Below are positions 43,798 through 54,306 of a stretch of DNA of 64,000 nt, one piece after another (the first letter of the stretch is position 1; every line of letters begins with the position of its first letter). Source of the DNA: Blepharisma japonicum (taxonomy: Eukaryota > Ciliophora > Heterotrichea > Heterotrichida > Blepharismidae); contig CATKHK010000023.1 of the NCBI GenBank assembly GCA_949751835.1, positions 310,001 through 374,000 on the forward strand, in the 5' to 3' direction. A model generated the notes under the pieces. The model had not been told where the DNA came from, did not search any database, and was given only the letters and a program-made list of their open reading frames with translations. The position numbers and the translations under genes were made by a program.

Positions 43798-44181
43798 ATA
43801 ATCAATATGCTTCTAATAATCATCTTTAATTTAAAAATACAGATTATTTATAATATAACTCGTAGGTAGTTTTACTATAATAATTTTGACTCTAATATGC
43901 TATCCCAGAAAGCTACATTGATACAAATTATAATTCTTTATAAAATAATGAATTATTGACTGGAAACTGAAAGAACTATATATAAACATTAATGAAATAT
44001 CTCATCATAAAGAATTCATTCGGACATTCATTGCCAAAAATGGAAAGATTTATGCTGAAATAAGCAAGCTCATACCCTTCTTTAATCATCTTTCTTAAAA
44101 CCCCACAATTCTACACATCAGGACAATTTTTAATATAAATTATAGATTGTTTTAATCCAAACTAGAGATTTAATCACTTAT
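43798..44181. other. AT-rich spacer between convergent genes
   Basis: 384 nt, no feature recognised. Confidence 0.45.
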
Positions 44182-44523
44182 TTAATCTTGTTTCTTCTGA
44201 GTGAATTCTCTGATCTTTGCGCTGACGACTTCGACATATGAGCCTCCAAGCTGCTTTAAAGTGTTATATACGAGTATTGATCCTTCTACTTTTGGAGCAA
44301 CCAATAGAATGATTACTAAAGTCTTGAAAATTGCATATAAGGTGGAATCCAAATACCATCCCAATGTCTGAAGTACTGCAAAAGCAAACCAATAAAAAGT
44401 CCAGGTCATGAAATCTTTGTCGTAGTCTTGCTTGGTTTCATTCATAAAACTTAATGTTTTGAAGGCTGGATAGACAACTCCACAAAGAATTTCTATTAGG
44501 AAACACAAAATGCACCAGATCAT
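44182..44523 (-). CDS. REEP/DP1/HVA22 (Yop1-like) ER-shaping protein
   Basis: 113 residues. Pattern of the TB2/DP1/HVA22 family: LCGVVYPAFKTLSFMN, then WTFYWFAFAVLQTLGWYLD and FKTLVIILLVAPKVEGSILVYN, followed by a short amphipathic C terminus. These reticulon-like hairpin proteins curve ER membranes into tubules. The length is near that of the minimal Yop1/HVA22 core. Trp codons are all TGG. It starts at the first ATG and lies 33 nt downstream of the cyclic-nucleotide-binding gene on the same strand. Stop TAA. Confidence 0.88.
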   Translation of the reverse strand: MIWCILCFLIEILCGVVYPAFKTLSFMNETKQDYDKDFMTWTFYWFAFAVLQTLGWYLDSTLYAIFKTLVIILLVAPKVEGSILVYNTLKQLGGSYVEVVSAKIREFTQKKQD

Positions 44524-44556
44524 TATATTTATTATGAAATGGCAGCTTAATTAAGA

Positions 44557-45930
44557 TTAAAATAAACTAGGTACGTCAAGATCAAATTGATGAGATTTTG
44601 ACAATAAATTTATGGTGTCTTCTTTATTGGGATTATAAAGCAAGTTAAACTCGTGTGTAGTTATCACTAAAACTGATGTTTGGGCTGAGTCAGAAATCAC
44701 AGAGTATTTGGCAGGTTCATGCTTTCCTAATAAAATTCTTTGCCCAAAATAGCTGCCTCTTGGAAGATAAAAGTCTCGTTTGCTTTTTTTGTAAGTGATT
44801 CTGTTAGTTTTTTTGGAATATCGAGGAGTTTTGAAAGGGTAAGTCATTCTTACTCTTCCTGAATAAATTATATACATTCCTTTTGGAATTACTCCAGCTG
44901 CCAAAACTACCTCATCAAGGCAAAAATACTCCTTGTTTAGTGTATTTGCCAACAGCGCTAAATCTATTGGTGCAATATGCTCAAAGGGGCTCAAGCTATT
45001 TAAAAAATGAAGAATTTTGCTTTCAATATCAATGTTTGCCCTAACTGCTAATGTGTAATCTTCTGATGAAATTTTAATTAAATGACAAGATTCTGCTGCA
45101 AAACATGTAGCGCTTCGTTGTGCTGCTTCATTATTTACGTTTCCTCTGACTATTGCATATTCCCCTATCACTTCTCCATCATACCTTGAATTAATGATCC
45201 ACGAAAGCTCTCCTGGCTTTGTGGACTCTTTTTGAACTCCTATAGATCCTCTTAAAATCACATATAAATGTTTTCCTATATCTCCTTCTCTGAAGATAAT
45301 TTCCCCTTTATTATAAAATTCATATTTCCCAACCCTCAGCATTTGTTTTACAATATCTGCTTTATACTGCAGAAAAAACTTTAAATGTCTGGTTAAATTA
45401 TAGATTTTTTCTATATCTCGGGCAGGTTTTTTCATTTCTTCAATAATAAATTGGCAAGATTGCAAAGATAAAATTTGAGTATCAGAAAAAGGCTCTGTGG
45501 TCCTTGTTTTTACTGAAGGTAATAATAGTTCATTCATAGATAGCAGCTTTCTTCGGTCATGCATGGGGTTTGTGGATGATTTTACATCTTTTTGTTTGAA
45601 TCCTGGAGGAGATAGCATTTCTCGATCTATGATATGGTCTGTAAGTTTTAGTTTTAATGGTGTAGCATATGTGGCAGGGAGCTCTATTTTCTTTCTAATA
45701 TTTGCTAAGTCTTGTTCATTAAATTTTGAATGATCGAGACTAGGAAGCTTGGTAACTGATTTATAAGGACTGTTAGTACTAGATTGGTCTTTAGTCTGCA
45801 AAGTGCTCATTCTTCGTGTAGGAGTTTTGAAATTGAAGTGGGTTAACGATTGACTTTTTTGAGGAGTTCTCACATAATTAAAAAGGCTTTTTTTTAGCGT
45901 TGTTTTGCTAGAAGTTTTGTTGGTATCCAT
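44557..45930 (-). CDS. cyclic-nucleotide-binding-domain protein without catalytic domain
   Basis: 457 residues in one frame. After a basic Ser/Thr-rich 130-residue N terminus come two cyclic-nucleotide-binding domains at about 195-300 and 315-440. The first has IIFREGDIGKHLYVILRGSIGV and GEVIGEYAIVRG ... RSATC (phosphate cassette partly kept, with an insertion); the second (LDEVVLAAGVIPKGMYIIYSGRVRM, GSYFGQRILLG) is more degenerate. No kinase, channel or GEF part follows, so it resembles CNBD-only proteins or a regulatory subunit. Ligand unknown. Stop TAA; head-to-head with TTC5 across 99 nt. Confidence 0.82.
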   Translation of the reverse strand: MDTNKTSSKTTLKKSLFNYVRTPQKSQSLTHFNFKTPTRRMSTLQTKDQSSTNSPYKSVTKLPSLDHSKFNEQDLANIRKKIELPATYATPLKLKLTDHIIDREMLSPPGFKQKDVKSSTNPMHDRRKLLSMNELLLPSVKTRTTEPFSDTQILSLQSCQFIIEEMKKPARDIEKIYNLTRHLKFFLQYKADIVKQMLRVGKYEFYNKGEIIFREGDIGKHLYVILRGSIGVQKESTKPGELSWIINSRYDGEVIGEYAIVRGNVNNEAAQRSATCFAAESCHLIKISSEDYTLAVRANIDIESKILHFLNSLSPFEHIAPIDLALLANTLNKEYFCLDEVVLAAGVIPKGMYIIYSGRVRMTYPFKTPRYSKKTNRITYKKSKRDFYLPRGSYFGQRILLGKHEPAKYSVISDSAQTSVLVITTHEFNLLYNPNKEDTINLLSKSHQFDLDVPSLF

Positions 45931-46029
45931 TATCTTTGTATTTATGAGGATAAATTAATAAAAACTGCTTCATTTAAATTCATTTCAATTTTCATAAAAT
46001 TCAATTATTTTTATAAGGACTCATATTAA

Positions 46030-47295
46030 ATGGAAGAAGATCCAACTACACAGCTTCTAGCTTTACTTCAATCTAAAACTGAAGAGCTAAATACTCTTCA
46101 ATCCCAGCAAAACTCTTCACAATCCACTACCCTTTCCCGAGAAATTATCAATTTAGTTGATACTGCTCCTCCACTTAATGGCCTCCCCAAACTCGCCCGA
46201 GCCAAACTCCTCTATTATAAAGGCCGTGCATATTCCACAAAAGACACCTATGACAAATCAGCTGAAGATAACCTTACCAGAAGTGTCAAGCTTGACCCCA
46301 CAAATGGAGATGCCTGAAATTGGATGGGTGAAATGCTATACTTAAAAGGTGATTACGCCCAAAGTAAACGGTGCTTTGAAGGTGCCTTAGAGCATACAGG
46401 TCCTAATAAAGAAATTTTAAGAAAATTATCAATGATTTCGAGATTTGTGGGAAATGATGAGGAAAGAAAAAATAATGTGGCTAATAGTGTAGGACTAGCT
46501 AAGCAAGCTTTAGCTATTGATATCAAGGATGGAAATTCTTGGTATGTACTTGCAAATGCTCATTTGACGAATTTTTTTATTAATAGGCCATCATCTGAAG
46601 AATTAAATAGAGCATTGAAAGCATATGGACAAGCTGAACACTTTTTGGAGGCGCCGAATCCAGATTTATACTATAACAGAGGAGAAGCTTATAAGTATCT
46701 GGAAAGGTATCAAGAAGCGATAATAGAGTTCCAAAAAGCACATGAATTAGACCCAGCGTTAAATGCTCAAGGACAGATTAATCAGATTGTAGAACTAGTG
46801 AGCTTAATTAATCAAAAAATCAGGACAAGCTGCGGAATCAAGAAAAAAACGTTATCTGCTATGGTAAAAACAATACCTATCACAATAAAAAGCAAGCCAT
46901 TTGGAGAAAATTATACCCCTGCCCATTTAGGGCTGCTTGAGGCTGGAAAAAATCAATCAAAAATCCTTATCTGTAAAGTCTTAGGAACTGCTGCAAGTGG
47001 ACCAGAAGCGACTCCAGCCGTTTTTATTGCTTGTGACTCTCAAGGTATCTTTTTCTGTTTAAGTGTTTACAATATAAATTCACAAATCCATCAGCTTATT
47101 ACTTTCGAGTCAGTCCTATTTATAGGAGATCCCTTGTTATCAAAAGTCCAGCTTACTTTTGGAGAAATTGTAAAAAATATATAGAATATTGAATATTGAA
47201 ATATAAAAGTAGTGGACCCGAATTCCCTGCTAATTGATAGCAAAAAAATAGAAGGAGCATGCAGTCCAGGGGTTGTTGTTAACCAGGCTTTATAA
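46030..47295 (+). CDS. TTC5: TTC5/STRAP-like TPR protein
   Basis: 416 residues (human TTC5 about 440). TPR units from about 60 to 260: LLYYKGRAYSTKDTYDKSAEDNL, LKLDPTNGDAWNWMGEM, YLKGDYAQSKRCFEGAL, SWYVLANAHLTNFF and LYYNRGEAYKYLERYQEAI. The last 150 residues correspond to the TTC5 OB-fold domain (SKPFGENYTPAHLG). TTC5 binds p300/JMY as a stress cofactor and also senses nascent tubulin in tubulin mRNA autoregulation; which role applies here is unknown, though tubulin control would fit a ciliate. TGA 46315 and 47197 are Trp. A 15-nt intron (47170-47184) removes a TAG and adds the last 37 codons. Confidence 0.88.
47170..47184 (+). other. 15-nt intron in TTC5
   Basis: GTAAAAAATATATAG, ends in an in-frame TAG; the frame then continues 37 codons to TAA 47293-47295. 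Confidence 0.85.
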
Positions 47296-47347
47296 TATTT
47301 ATTAAAGAAATTTAGTGTTTGGAATTTTCTATTAATTTTGCCAAATC

Positions 47348-48415
47348 CTAAAACACACTACACCTATTTCTCAAAATATCGGGGGTTGGGCATTCATGCT
47401 TCTGATGCTTTTCTAGCAGCTTTGTCTTGCAGTCAAAACAAAAATACCTTTTCCCTTTGCATTCTTCTGAGATGCATGCCATATACTTGCACCCTTTGTT
47501 TTTCTCGATGAGAACTTGGCATCAAGGACACTTTGTAAAATTTTCATTTTCCATTAAAGCTTTCATATCTTCGTTCATATTCATTCTTTCTTTATATACC
47601 TCACAGGTCATCTGAGGGTGTGGAGGGTTTTGGCATCGTGGGCATCATTTCTGGGCACATCCTAAACACTCAACTTCTTCAAAATTGCAAGGAACTAAGC
47701 ATTGGTAGGTACAGTTAGGGGTTGGACATTTAAAATAGACTGTGTTTAGTTTGTCTTCTTCACTTGGCTGCCAGTTTTTAAGCAAATAAGTTTCTAATTT
47801 TTCCCTTTCTTCTATGGAAAGTCGGCTTGTGATAATCTGCATGTCAATCTCATGGCCACACTCAGGGCATATAAAATGCTCTCGGGCTGTTTTTCCTTGG
47901 GTAATGAGGTCGGCGAAGTATCCTCTAAAGCATTCTTCACAGTACCTGTGGTCGCAATCTAAGGTGATGAATTCGCTAGCTCGCTTTGACATGGTGCAGA
48001 TACCACATTGAAGAATTGGTTCTAGGAGCTTGTCAAATTCATCTTTTCCGCCATATCCTAAAGCAATGGTAGGCTTAGGAATTTGTTTGGCACAGCCTTC
48101 AATTGGGCATTTCGAATTCCAATATTCTTTGATGTTCCCATTTGTAATTTTTTCTACTAAACTCTTTAAGCAGTCAGGGGTGCAGATAAAATGATTGCAT
48201 GGCAATTTTATTGGATTTTTTAATTCTTTTGTGTGGCAGTTTGCACATTCCGGATTAAAAATAATTTTCGGTATGCACTGATATTGAGAGTTTTTCATTA
48301 AAGGTCCAATTTTCTCTAGAATTTCTTTGCATTTCTTTTTGGAGTACTGTTTTGGGTCCAGGCTTTCATTGAGTTGTTTTATATACATAGCGATTTTAAT
48401 CACAGAAGGATCCAT
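47348..48415 (-). CDS. RBR-type (RING-IBR-RING) E3 ubiquitin ligase
   Basis: 355 residues. RING1 at about 135-190 (CGICTMSKRASEF, CDHRYCEECFRGYF, CPECGHEI), IBR at about 225-265 (YFKCPTPNCTYQC, CLGCAQKWCPRCQNPPH, with W from TGA 47645), RING2 at about 290-345 (CPWCQVLIEKNKGCKYMAC), where the Cys in KGCKYMAC is the catalytic thioester Cys of RBR ligases. A further zinc-like module precedes RING1 (CANCHTKELKNPIKLPCNHFIC). All zinc ligands look intact, so it is probably active. Second TGA Trp in RING2. Stop TAG. Its start is 40 nt from the stop of the next minus-strand gene. Confidence 0.92.
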
Positions 48416-48455
48416 CGTATTTATTATTTTAATAATCTATAAAAATATTTAACAT

Positions 48456-50174
48456 CTACGAATTGGGTCCAGGGACAGGTGTTACTAGTTTTGATCTCTT
48501 TTTGTCATGGCTTGGAAGCAATGGTAAGATTATGTCAGGAGAATCGTGGTCTGGCAGCATGGATTTATTAAATGAAGAGTTTATGAGGTTTCTTACAGTC
48601 CCTACAAGTTTGTCCATTTCAGGAACTATTGAGTTTGAAATTCAGTTGAGGAGGGATGAAGAATTTCGGTAAATTTCAAGCCTCTTTCGGTTTTTTGTGC
48701 CTGGAGTATCTGTAGAATCAAGAAGAGATTTTACGGTAGCGTGATGAAGAATAGCTTGCATTTCTAGTTGTTTGTGTAAATCGTCAATGGCTTGTGCGGC
48801 AGCTACCATATCTTCTTGTTTACTTAATATATCATTCATTGAATAAAGGTCTTCTTTATCTGCTTTATTTTCAATTTTTTGTGTTAATTCATCAAAATGG
48901 TTATAAAGATTTAAAAACAGCTTCATATCTTTTTTGAAAATTTTGAAATTAAAATCAAATGTGTCGAGCCGAGAATTTACATAATGAATATTATCAATAT
49001 GAGCTATCTGCCGGTTATCAATAGTAGTAAAATGGTTTTCTGTGTTATTTTTAAACAGAACAAAATCGATCTCTTTGCAGAAAGTCGGGAGAATTTGTTG
49101 GATTTTTGAAAGATCGTCTTTTGACGCTTTATCAAGAAGGAGCTCATCATATCTTTCTATTATTTTTTCAAAAAGTTCTGTTTTTTTAGAAAAAATGTTT
49201 ACTTTTATGTCAAAATTTCTTATTTGTGGTTCTATTTCTCCTTTGAAATCATTGAAATCTTTTTGTTCAGTTTTTTTATTAACTACATTTATAACAAATT
49301 CAATATCGGGATTTCAAGGTTTTGAATGAAGTGAATGATTTACTTTATTGATTTCTGATTTAAGCTTATCTGCTATTCTAAAATGCGTCTCTTTATTTGT
49401 ATCAATTTCTTTTTTAGTCTGATTAATTTTTTCTTGTATCTTTTCAATCTCTTCAATAAATTCTTTTTTTTTGCAATAGTCTCCAACTTGTCCCATAATA
49501 TTATCAATAATTGTTTTCTCTAAATTAGAAATCATATCTCTAGATGCATAAGAATTCATTTTTTGGTTCAACCACTCTACCTGTTGATTTAGTCCCCTAA
49601 ATTCTTGCAAACTTACTAATTTCATCATTTTTTCTTCGATATCTTTAATATCTCCAATACTTGCCTTCGTAGTCACAGTATCAGATAATTTATTAAACAA
49701 TCCAAAAGGGGCTTTTAATGCGAGATCTTCTTTTAGATCGCCAATTTTATTTTCAAAAAAATCTTCTCTTTCAGTCATTGCGGCTTGATTCCTAAACATG
49801 ACTTCTAGCTGGGACTTGAAGATGTCTAAGCTGTCTTTAATTTCGTAATGTTGATCATAATTGGAGTCTTTGAAGTTATCAAATTCTGCCCGAAGTTCCC
49901 TTAAAATATCATAAGGCTCAGATAGTTTGTTGTTGATTTCAGTAAGTATGTTGGTTTTTATTTCTTTTGCCAGTGAATTTAAGAAAAAAAAACCTTTTTC
50001 AAATAACGATTTTCCTTGAATGAGATCTCGAAAATCTTTTAGGATAGGAAGGAAGTCCAAAACTGTTCCACGAATTTCATTGTAGGATTTGCTAAGTTCA
50101 GATATAGATTCTCTTATTTCTAGAAGCGGATCTATCTTTTGCTCTTCAGTATTTTCAGACTCTTCTGTTTCCAT
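48456..50174 (-). CDS. long coiled-coil protein
   Basis: 572 residues, Glu/Lys/Asp/Ile-rich with extended but loosely periodic coiled coil (for example RESISELSKSYNEIRG, FIEEIEKIQEKINQTKKEID, KADKEDLYSMNDIL, DKASKDDLSKI). Several KAxxEDL/KASxxDL segments recall repeats of DUF4795-like or paraflagellar proteins, but I cannot name the family. TGA Trp codons at 49314 and 48642 fuse three open stretches. The first in-frame ATG is 50174; the open frame upstream begins with GTG. The Pro-rich end (LPDHDSPDIILPLLPSHDK) stops at TAG 48456-48458. Confidence 0.75.
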
Positions 50175-50555
50175 AATAATTTCCACATTTAAATAATTGT
50201 TTTTAAGTAATTATTGATTAGAAAAGAAATTTCTCTCTTTGTAATTTGTTTCAAAGAGACTGAATTAAAGCAAATTATCTATATTTTAAATAGAATACTA
50301 ATGATATAATTTCATTAAAATTCACAAAGGATAATTTGATCATAATTTCAAGCATACATTAATAAATACATTTATTGCCAGCTCATTGGCATTTTTATTC
50401 AAAAACCCAAAACCTAAATTTCACAATGGCGCAGTTATAAAATCAATATGTTGAAAAAATTAAATAAATAGGACCTAGCCTTCATGATTAATCAAAAATT
50501 CCTCTTCATCTCGTTATAATTTATTATCTCTTTGTAATTCTAAAGTTGTATTAAA
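50175..50555. other. AT-rich spacer between divergent genes
   Basis: 381 nt, no feature recognised. Confidence 0.45.
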
Positions 50556-51519
50556 ATGGTTAGTGCGACCTGCTTTTCAACACTTGGAGTAACATGATGC
50601 AGTATCGCTTATATTCTTGCTGGTCTCTCATTTCTTGAATTACTTGCTACAGTATTTTAAAATCAGGGCTATCAAGTTTGAATGCATCTAAAATTATTTA
50701 GGATTTTCATGAATAAAGTATTAGCAATTCTGTATATCCAGCTTTTGCAAACAATATTTATGTTTATTCATTATATGATTATTGATTCAGCTTTTGATAT
50801 TTTGTTTTTAATTATGATTTATTTACAGTTCGTTGAAAATACTTTGGTGTTTTATTATTTTGCTGGGGAAGCCTCAAAAATGAAAAAGGGGAAAATGTAT
50901 AACATTATGGGCATTTCTTTGCTTATCGCAAACATCAGCTATTTAACTGGATACATGATTTATATAGGGATTGCTAGTGGCTCAGACGAGGATATTTATG
51001 ACTGCACGAATGGCATTTGGATATACTTGCGGGCAAGTGGATTAGTACTTACAGTCCTTTTCTTTATTTTAGGGGTTAGAATGGCTTATGAGCTCAAGAT
51101 TTTAAAGCAAAATAGTTTAATGATCAACACAAGCAGAGAAAAAGAACTATGGTAATTTTTCCATCAGGTTTTTGATTTTAATTGTGCTTTTTGGTAATAT
51201 TGTTGCTATGGTGCAGACCATGATACAAGTTTTAACGCCTCATAATGATTGTATAGCTCTATTTTCAAGTGCAAGCTTAGGAATCAATATCTTTTTATTC
51301 CTTTTAATAAGATTTATGAGTCAAGATATATTCAATGTTTATTGTTTATATGTATTCTGGGCAGGAAGAAAAGATTCAAGTGCTGAGGCGTCAGGAGTAA
51401 ATTTAATATAGATTTCTCTTCCTATAGATGACCCATTTGGATCACCATTGATGAGCCATTGCTCAAAAGAAATAGTAGAAGAAAATGTGGATTCAAGCCA
51501 AGAAATATCGTTTTCTTAA
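50556..51519 (+). CDS. seven-pass membrane protein, GPCR-like topology
   Basis: 305 residues encoded by four exons. Seven hydrophobic spans are visible: SIAYILAGLSFLELLATG, VLAILYIQLLQTIFMFIHYM, ILFLIMIYLQFVENTLVFYYF, MGISLLIANISYLTGYMIYIG, IYLRASGLVLTVLFFILGV, LWFLILIVLFGNIVAMVQTMI and LGINIFLFLLIRF. A short N terminus and a Ser/Glu-rich 45-residue cytosolic tail fit a receptor, but no GPCR signature (DRY, NPxxY) is present, so only the topology is claimed. Introns of 15 nt (50652-50666), 16 nt (51152-51167) and 15 nt (51397-51411). Trp at TGA 50595 and in YQVW. Stop TAA. Confidence 0.75.
50652..50666 (+). other. 15-nt intron in seven-pass gene
   Basis: GTATTTTAAAATCAG contains an in-frame TAA; joins LAT to GYQVW. 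Confidence 0.83.
51152..51167 (+). other. 16-nt intron in seven-pass gene
   Basis: GTAATTTTTCCATCAG; needed to shift frame by 1 so that ELW continues into FLILIVLFG. Lacks the A at the usual place (A is one base later). Confidence 0.82.
51397..51411 (+). other. 15-nt intron in seven-pass gene
   Basis: GTAAATTTAATATAG, ends in an in-frame TAG; splicing adds a 35-residue tail. Confidence 0.75.
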
Positions 51520-51589
51520 GACGGTGTATTCTATTAAAATGAATTATCATAAAAGAGTAATGTTCATTTTAAAATTAATTAGAATCAAT

Positions 51590-52135
51590 ATGAACTGGTA
51601 TTCAACAATTTGGTATTGGTGGAGCTGGTACTCACTTTTTCCATTCGCATTCATAACTCTTTATCGTCTCCGAAACCAAGAAAGCTCTTTCACCCTAAAG
51701 GAAAAAGCACTGAAGACTTATACTTTAGACAAAATATTCAGAATTTTATTGATTCCAATGATAGTGTATTATATTTTAGACTCAATCCACATTATAATAC
51801 AATATTACCGTATGGAGGGGTGCAACCTGTCATTCTTATCGCATCATTTGGTCACTTTATCAGGAGTTCCAGCATGTTATAAGCTTCCTTATTATCCTTG
51901 GTTCTTTATGGCGCCCATCACATGGCACGCTTTACTAATCGCTTGGCCTTATGAAACGTGGTTGAATTACCCTTATTTAGCAATTATTAGCTTGATGGCT
52001 TATGGACTGATGCAAAAACCCTGGAAAGATCTACCTGCTTACCAATCTGTATTTAAGGTAGGATATTGGCTGGTACCAACATTAGTAGGGCTTTGGTTTT
52101 TCGACTGTAAAAATGACTTAGCTAATGTCCTTTAA
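51590..52135 (+). CDS. polytopic membrane protein, function unknown
   Basis: 181 residues with Trp-, Tyr- and His-rich membrane spans (WYSLFPFAFITLY, ILLIPMIVYYILDSIHIII, YPYLAIISLMAYGLM, VGYWLVPTLVGLWFF). A HHLVTLSG segment and the following PWFFMAPITWHALLIAWP recall TLC-domain proteins, too weakly to name. The frame is open further upstream, across the previous gene's stop at 51519; MNWYS at 51590 is preferred as start, 51539 is the alternative. All Trp codons in it are TGG. Stop TAA. Confidence 0.6.
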   Translation: MNWYSTIWYWWSWYSLFPFAFITLYRLRNQESSFTLKEKALKTYTLDKIFRILLIPMIVYYILDSIHIIIQYYRMEGCNLSFLSHHLVTLSGVPACYKLPYYPWFFMAPITWHALLIAWPYETWLNYPYLAIISLMAYGLMQKPWKDLPAYQSVFKVGYWLVPTLVGLWFFDCKNDLANVL

Positions 52136-52217
52136 CTATAACATAGAAGTAGTTTAACCGAATTATAAGAGTTTTATGAATATATGCTAAATTATATATT
52201 CCTTTAATATCTCTAAT

Positions 52218-53690
52218 TTAATGTTTAGCATATTGTGATAAGTTTGAAGGAACCACAATGTAGTCTGGCTTTATTTCAACTAGAGGCTCATTTAAAATTG
52301 AATCTGAAGAAAATTCGTTTACACTGCCAGAGAGACTTGATGAGAACTGATCATTATAATGACTTTCTTCGGAAGAAATACTTGCTATTGTACACTTCAT
52401 TTTCTTTTTATTTAAGCGATTCCTTGTGAATTTATATAGTAAAGCAGCTATAATGATCCCTAATATTGCAGCTCCCGACACTATCATAATCATTGATGTT
52501 AAAGAAATCCCGCCTTTTGAGCTGCTTTTATTGGGAACATAATTTGATTTTGCTTGAGCAAGCCCAATGGTACTGTCATCAATATTTCAAACTGAATAGT
52601 AAGCGCGTAAGAAAACGTCCCCTAAAACTCAGCTTTCTCCAGCATTTTCTCCTAATAAAAGAGAGCAGAGCCCTGTTGTCGCATTCCAATGAAAATAATG
52701 GAATGCTGAAACTTGAAATTCTTGCCCATTCCCTAAATAAAACGAGAGAGGTGGGTAATTTTCTGTTGAGTTTTCATATGGACACTCGCAGTAAATATAG
52801 CCATTATTTGAGTCCTCCTCACAGCCGGAGTGGAACCGAAAAGCGTCTTTTATTGTTGAATGATCCAAAATTGAGGCTAAAATCATAGAGGTGCCAATAT
52901 CAAAAATCACACTTTTTGATTCAATTGCAAGCCCTGCATCTAAATGAACAGCTGCTAAAGGGACTTCCCAATATCCAGAAGAATTCGAAACGCTCAAATA
53001 AGTAAATTCATCATTATCTGAATAAGTATCTAAATCGCATCCTCCAAGCATAAGATTGGATGGAATAGCATCAGCAACACCATCTTCTTCAGAGCTTAAA
53101 TATAGCGAAAACATTGAGCTATTAGTCACTCCTTGAATCTTCAAGTTTTCTACGAAATTTGCATAGCCGCTGCTTAGTTGGCTGAAGCCAAGTCCTAAAA
53201 CACCATCAGCTAAAAATAAGTTTTCAGTATCTATAAAATTTTCATTGACCAGAACAAAGAATTGGCTGACACCAAGTTCTTCAGAGAGAAATACAGAATC
53301 CGTACCTATTGTCCCGCTAGCAGTAATATTTAAAACCTAAATAAAAGTTACATCAATTATTGTTGACAGAGCGGTGCTTACATAAGTCTTAGACTTTCCT
53401 GGGGCAAATGATCTTTGGATAGGCTCACAATTGAGGCACTCGTCTGAAACCACCCAAAGTCACTGTATAAAACTTACAGATTCAGCAGTGTCCAAAAGGA
53501 CATTGAAAGATTGAGGAGGGTTTCCAATGTTTATTTCCACTGAGTATTGGTTCTATATGTGATATACATTTTTATAGTTGTCAACATCAGTCGATGAACG
53601 CTTTTTGTAAACAGGGATGCTAATGCCGATTTCTTGATAAGGTAGCGAGTAGCAATACCATATTGAAGCTACTAGAATGATAGAAAACAT
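52218..53690 (-). CDS. membrane-anchored pepsin-like aspartyl protease
   Basis: 475 residues from four exons. Signal peptide (MFSIILVASIWYCYSLP), then a pepsin fold: YSVEINIGNPPQSFNVLLDTAESWLWV carries the first catalytic Asp but DTG-S is changed to DTA-E; VIFDIGTSMI carries the second Asp in DIGTS. GVLGLGFSQLSSG and the C-terminal WVLGDVFLRAYYSVWNIDDSTIGLA (two TGA Trp) confirm the family. A membrane span near 405-430 (MIMIVSGAAILGIIIAALLYKF) and a Ser-rich cytosolic tail make it type I, as in BACE-like enzymes. Introns 53553-53567, 53463-53477 and 53337-53351. Because the Gly of the first motif is lost, activity is uncertain. Stop TAA. Confidence 0.88.
53337..53351 (-). other. 15-nt intron in aspartyl protease gene
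   Basis: GTAACTTTTATTTAG, in-frame TAG; identical in sequence to the intron at 63739-63753. Confidence 0.88.
53463..53477 (-). other. 15-nt intron in aspartyl protease gene
   Basis: GTAAGTTTTATACAG has no stop in frame, but removing it gives DTAESWLWV, the exact spacing of DTGSSNLWV in pepsins. Confidence 0.82.
53553..53567 (-). other. 15-nt intron in aspartyl protease gene
   Basis: GTATATCACATATAG, in-frame TAG; splicing leads into YSVEINIGNPPQ. Confidence 0.88.
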
Positions 53691-53950
53691 TATTTATTAT
53701 TTCAATGAGCTTGCCATCTTTGGCTTCTTCTGCATTAGAAACCATTTGATTTTATTCGATCTTTCAGAATTTCATCAACATAGCTGTAGGAGCTAATATC
53801 TCTCTAAATAGTCCTTCTAAAGCTTATTTTTTGTCTTATTATTATAGAATATATGATGTCATATTAAGTTTAGCCACGTCATCATTACCATAAAAAGTTC
53901 ATTTACCTTCCCAAATTCCATTATTATTAGTTTTGGGAATTTGCAATAAA

Positions 53951-54235
53951 ATGGGAAACTGCTTGACTTTCTTGATTCCACCCAAAAAAGTTTCAGAAAC
54001 CCCTGTGGGGAGTATTGATATGCTTACTTCAAAAACAGAAGAAGAAAATGAAAGAAAAGAATCCGAGATGAAAGAACTGAAAAAATTTGAAGAAAAAAAG
54101 ACAAATTTTGAGATTAAAAAATATTATCGGCAGATTTCGATTAAAAAGGCGGAAGAAGAGAAAAAGGATCTTGAAGATATTGAGTGGGCTAAGCAGGTAT
54201 TCAGAGAAGAAGAGCTGGGACAATATGCTGTGTAA
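53951..54235 (+). CDS. small myristoylated acidic/basic protein, function unknown
   Basis: 94 residues. MGNCLTFLIPPKK is a dual-acylation start; the rest is a charged helix (EEENERKESEMKELKKFEEKK, IKKAEEEKKDLEDIEWAKQVF). The first ATG giving MGNC (53951) is chosen over the upstream open frame. It sits 71 nt upstream of POC1 on the same strand. No family recognised; a membrane-attached linker is plausible. Stop TAA. Confidence 0.65.
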   Translation: MGNCLTFLIPPKKVSETPVGSIDMLTSKTEEENERKESEMKELKKFEEKKTNFEIKKYYRQISIKKAEEEKKDLEDIEWAKQVFREEELGQYAV

Positions 54236-54306
54236 AATGATATAAAAATTAAAGAAGAAAATTTTCTTAAGCTAATTTTCGAATAAATTTATAATTGAAT
54301 TTTTAA

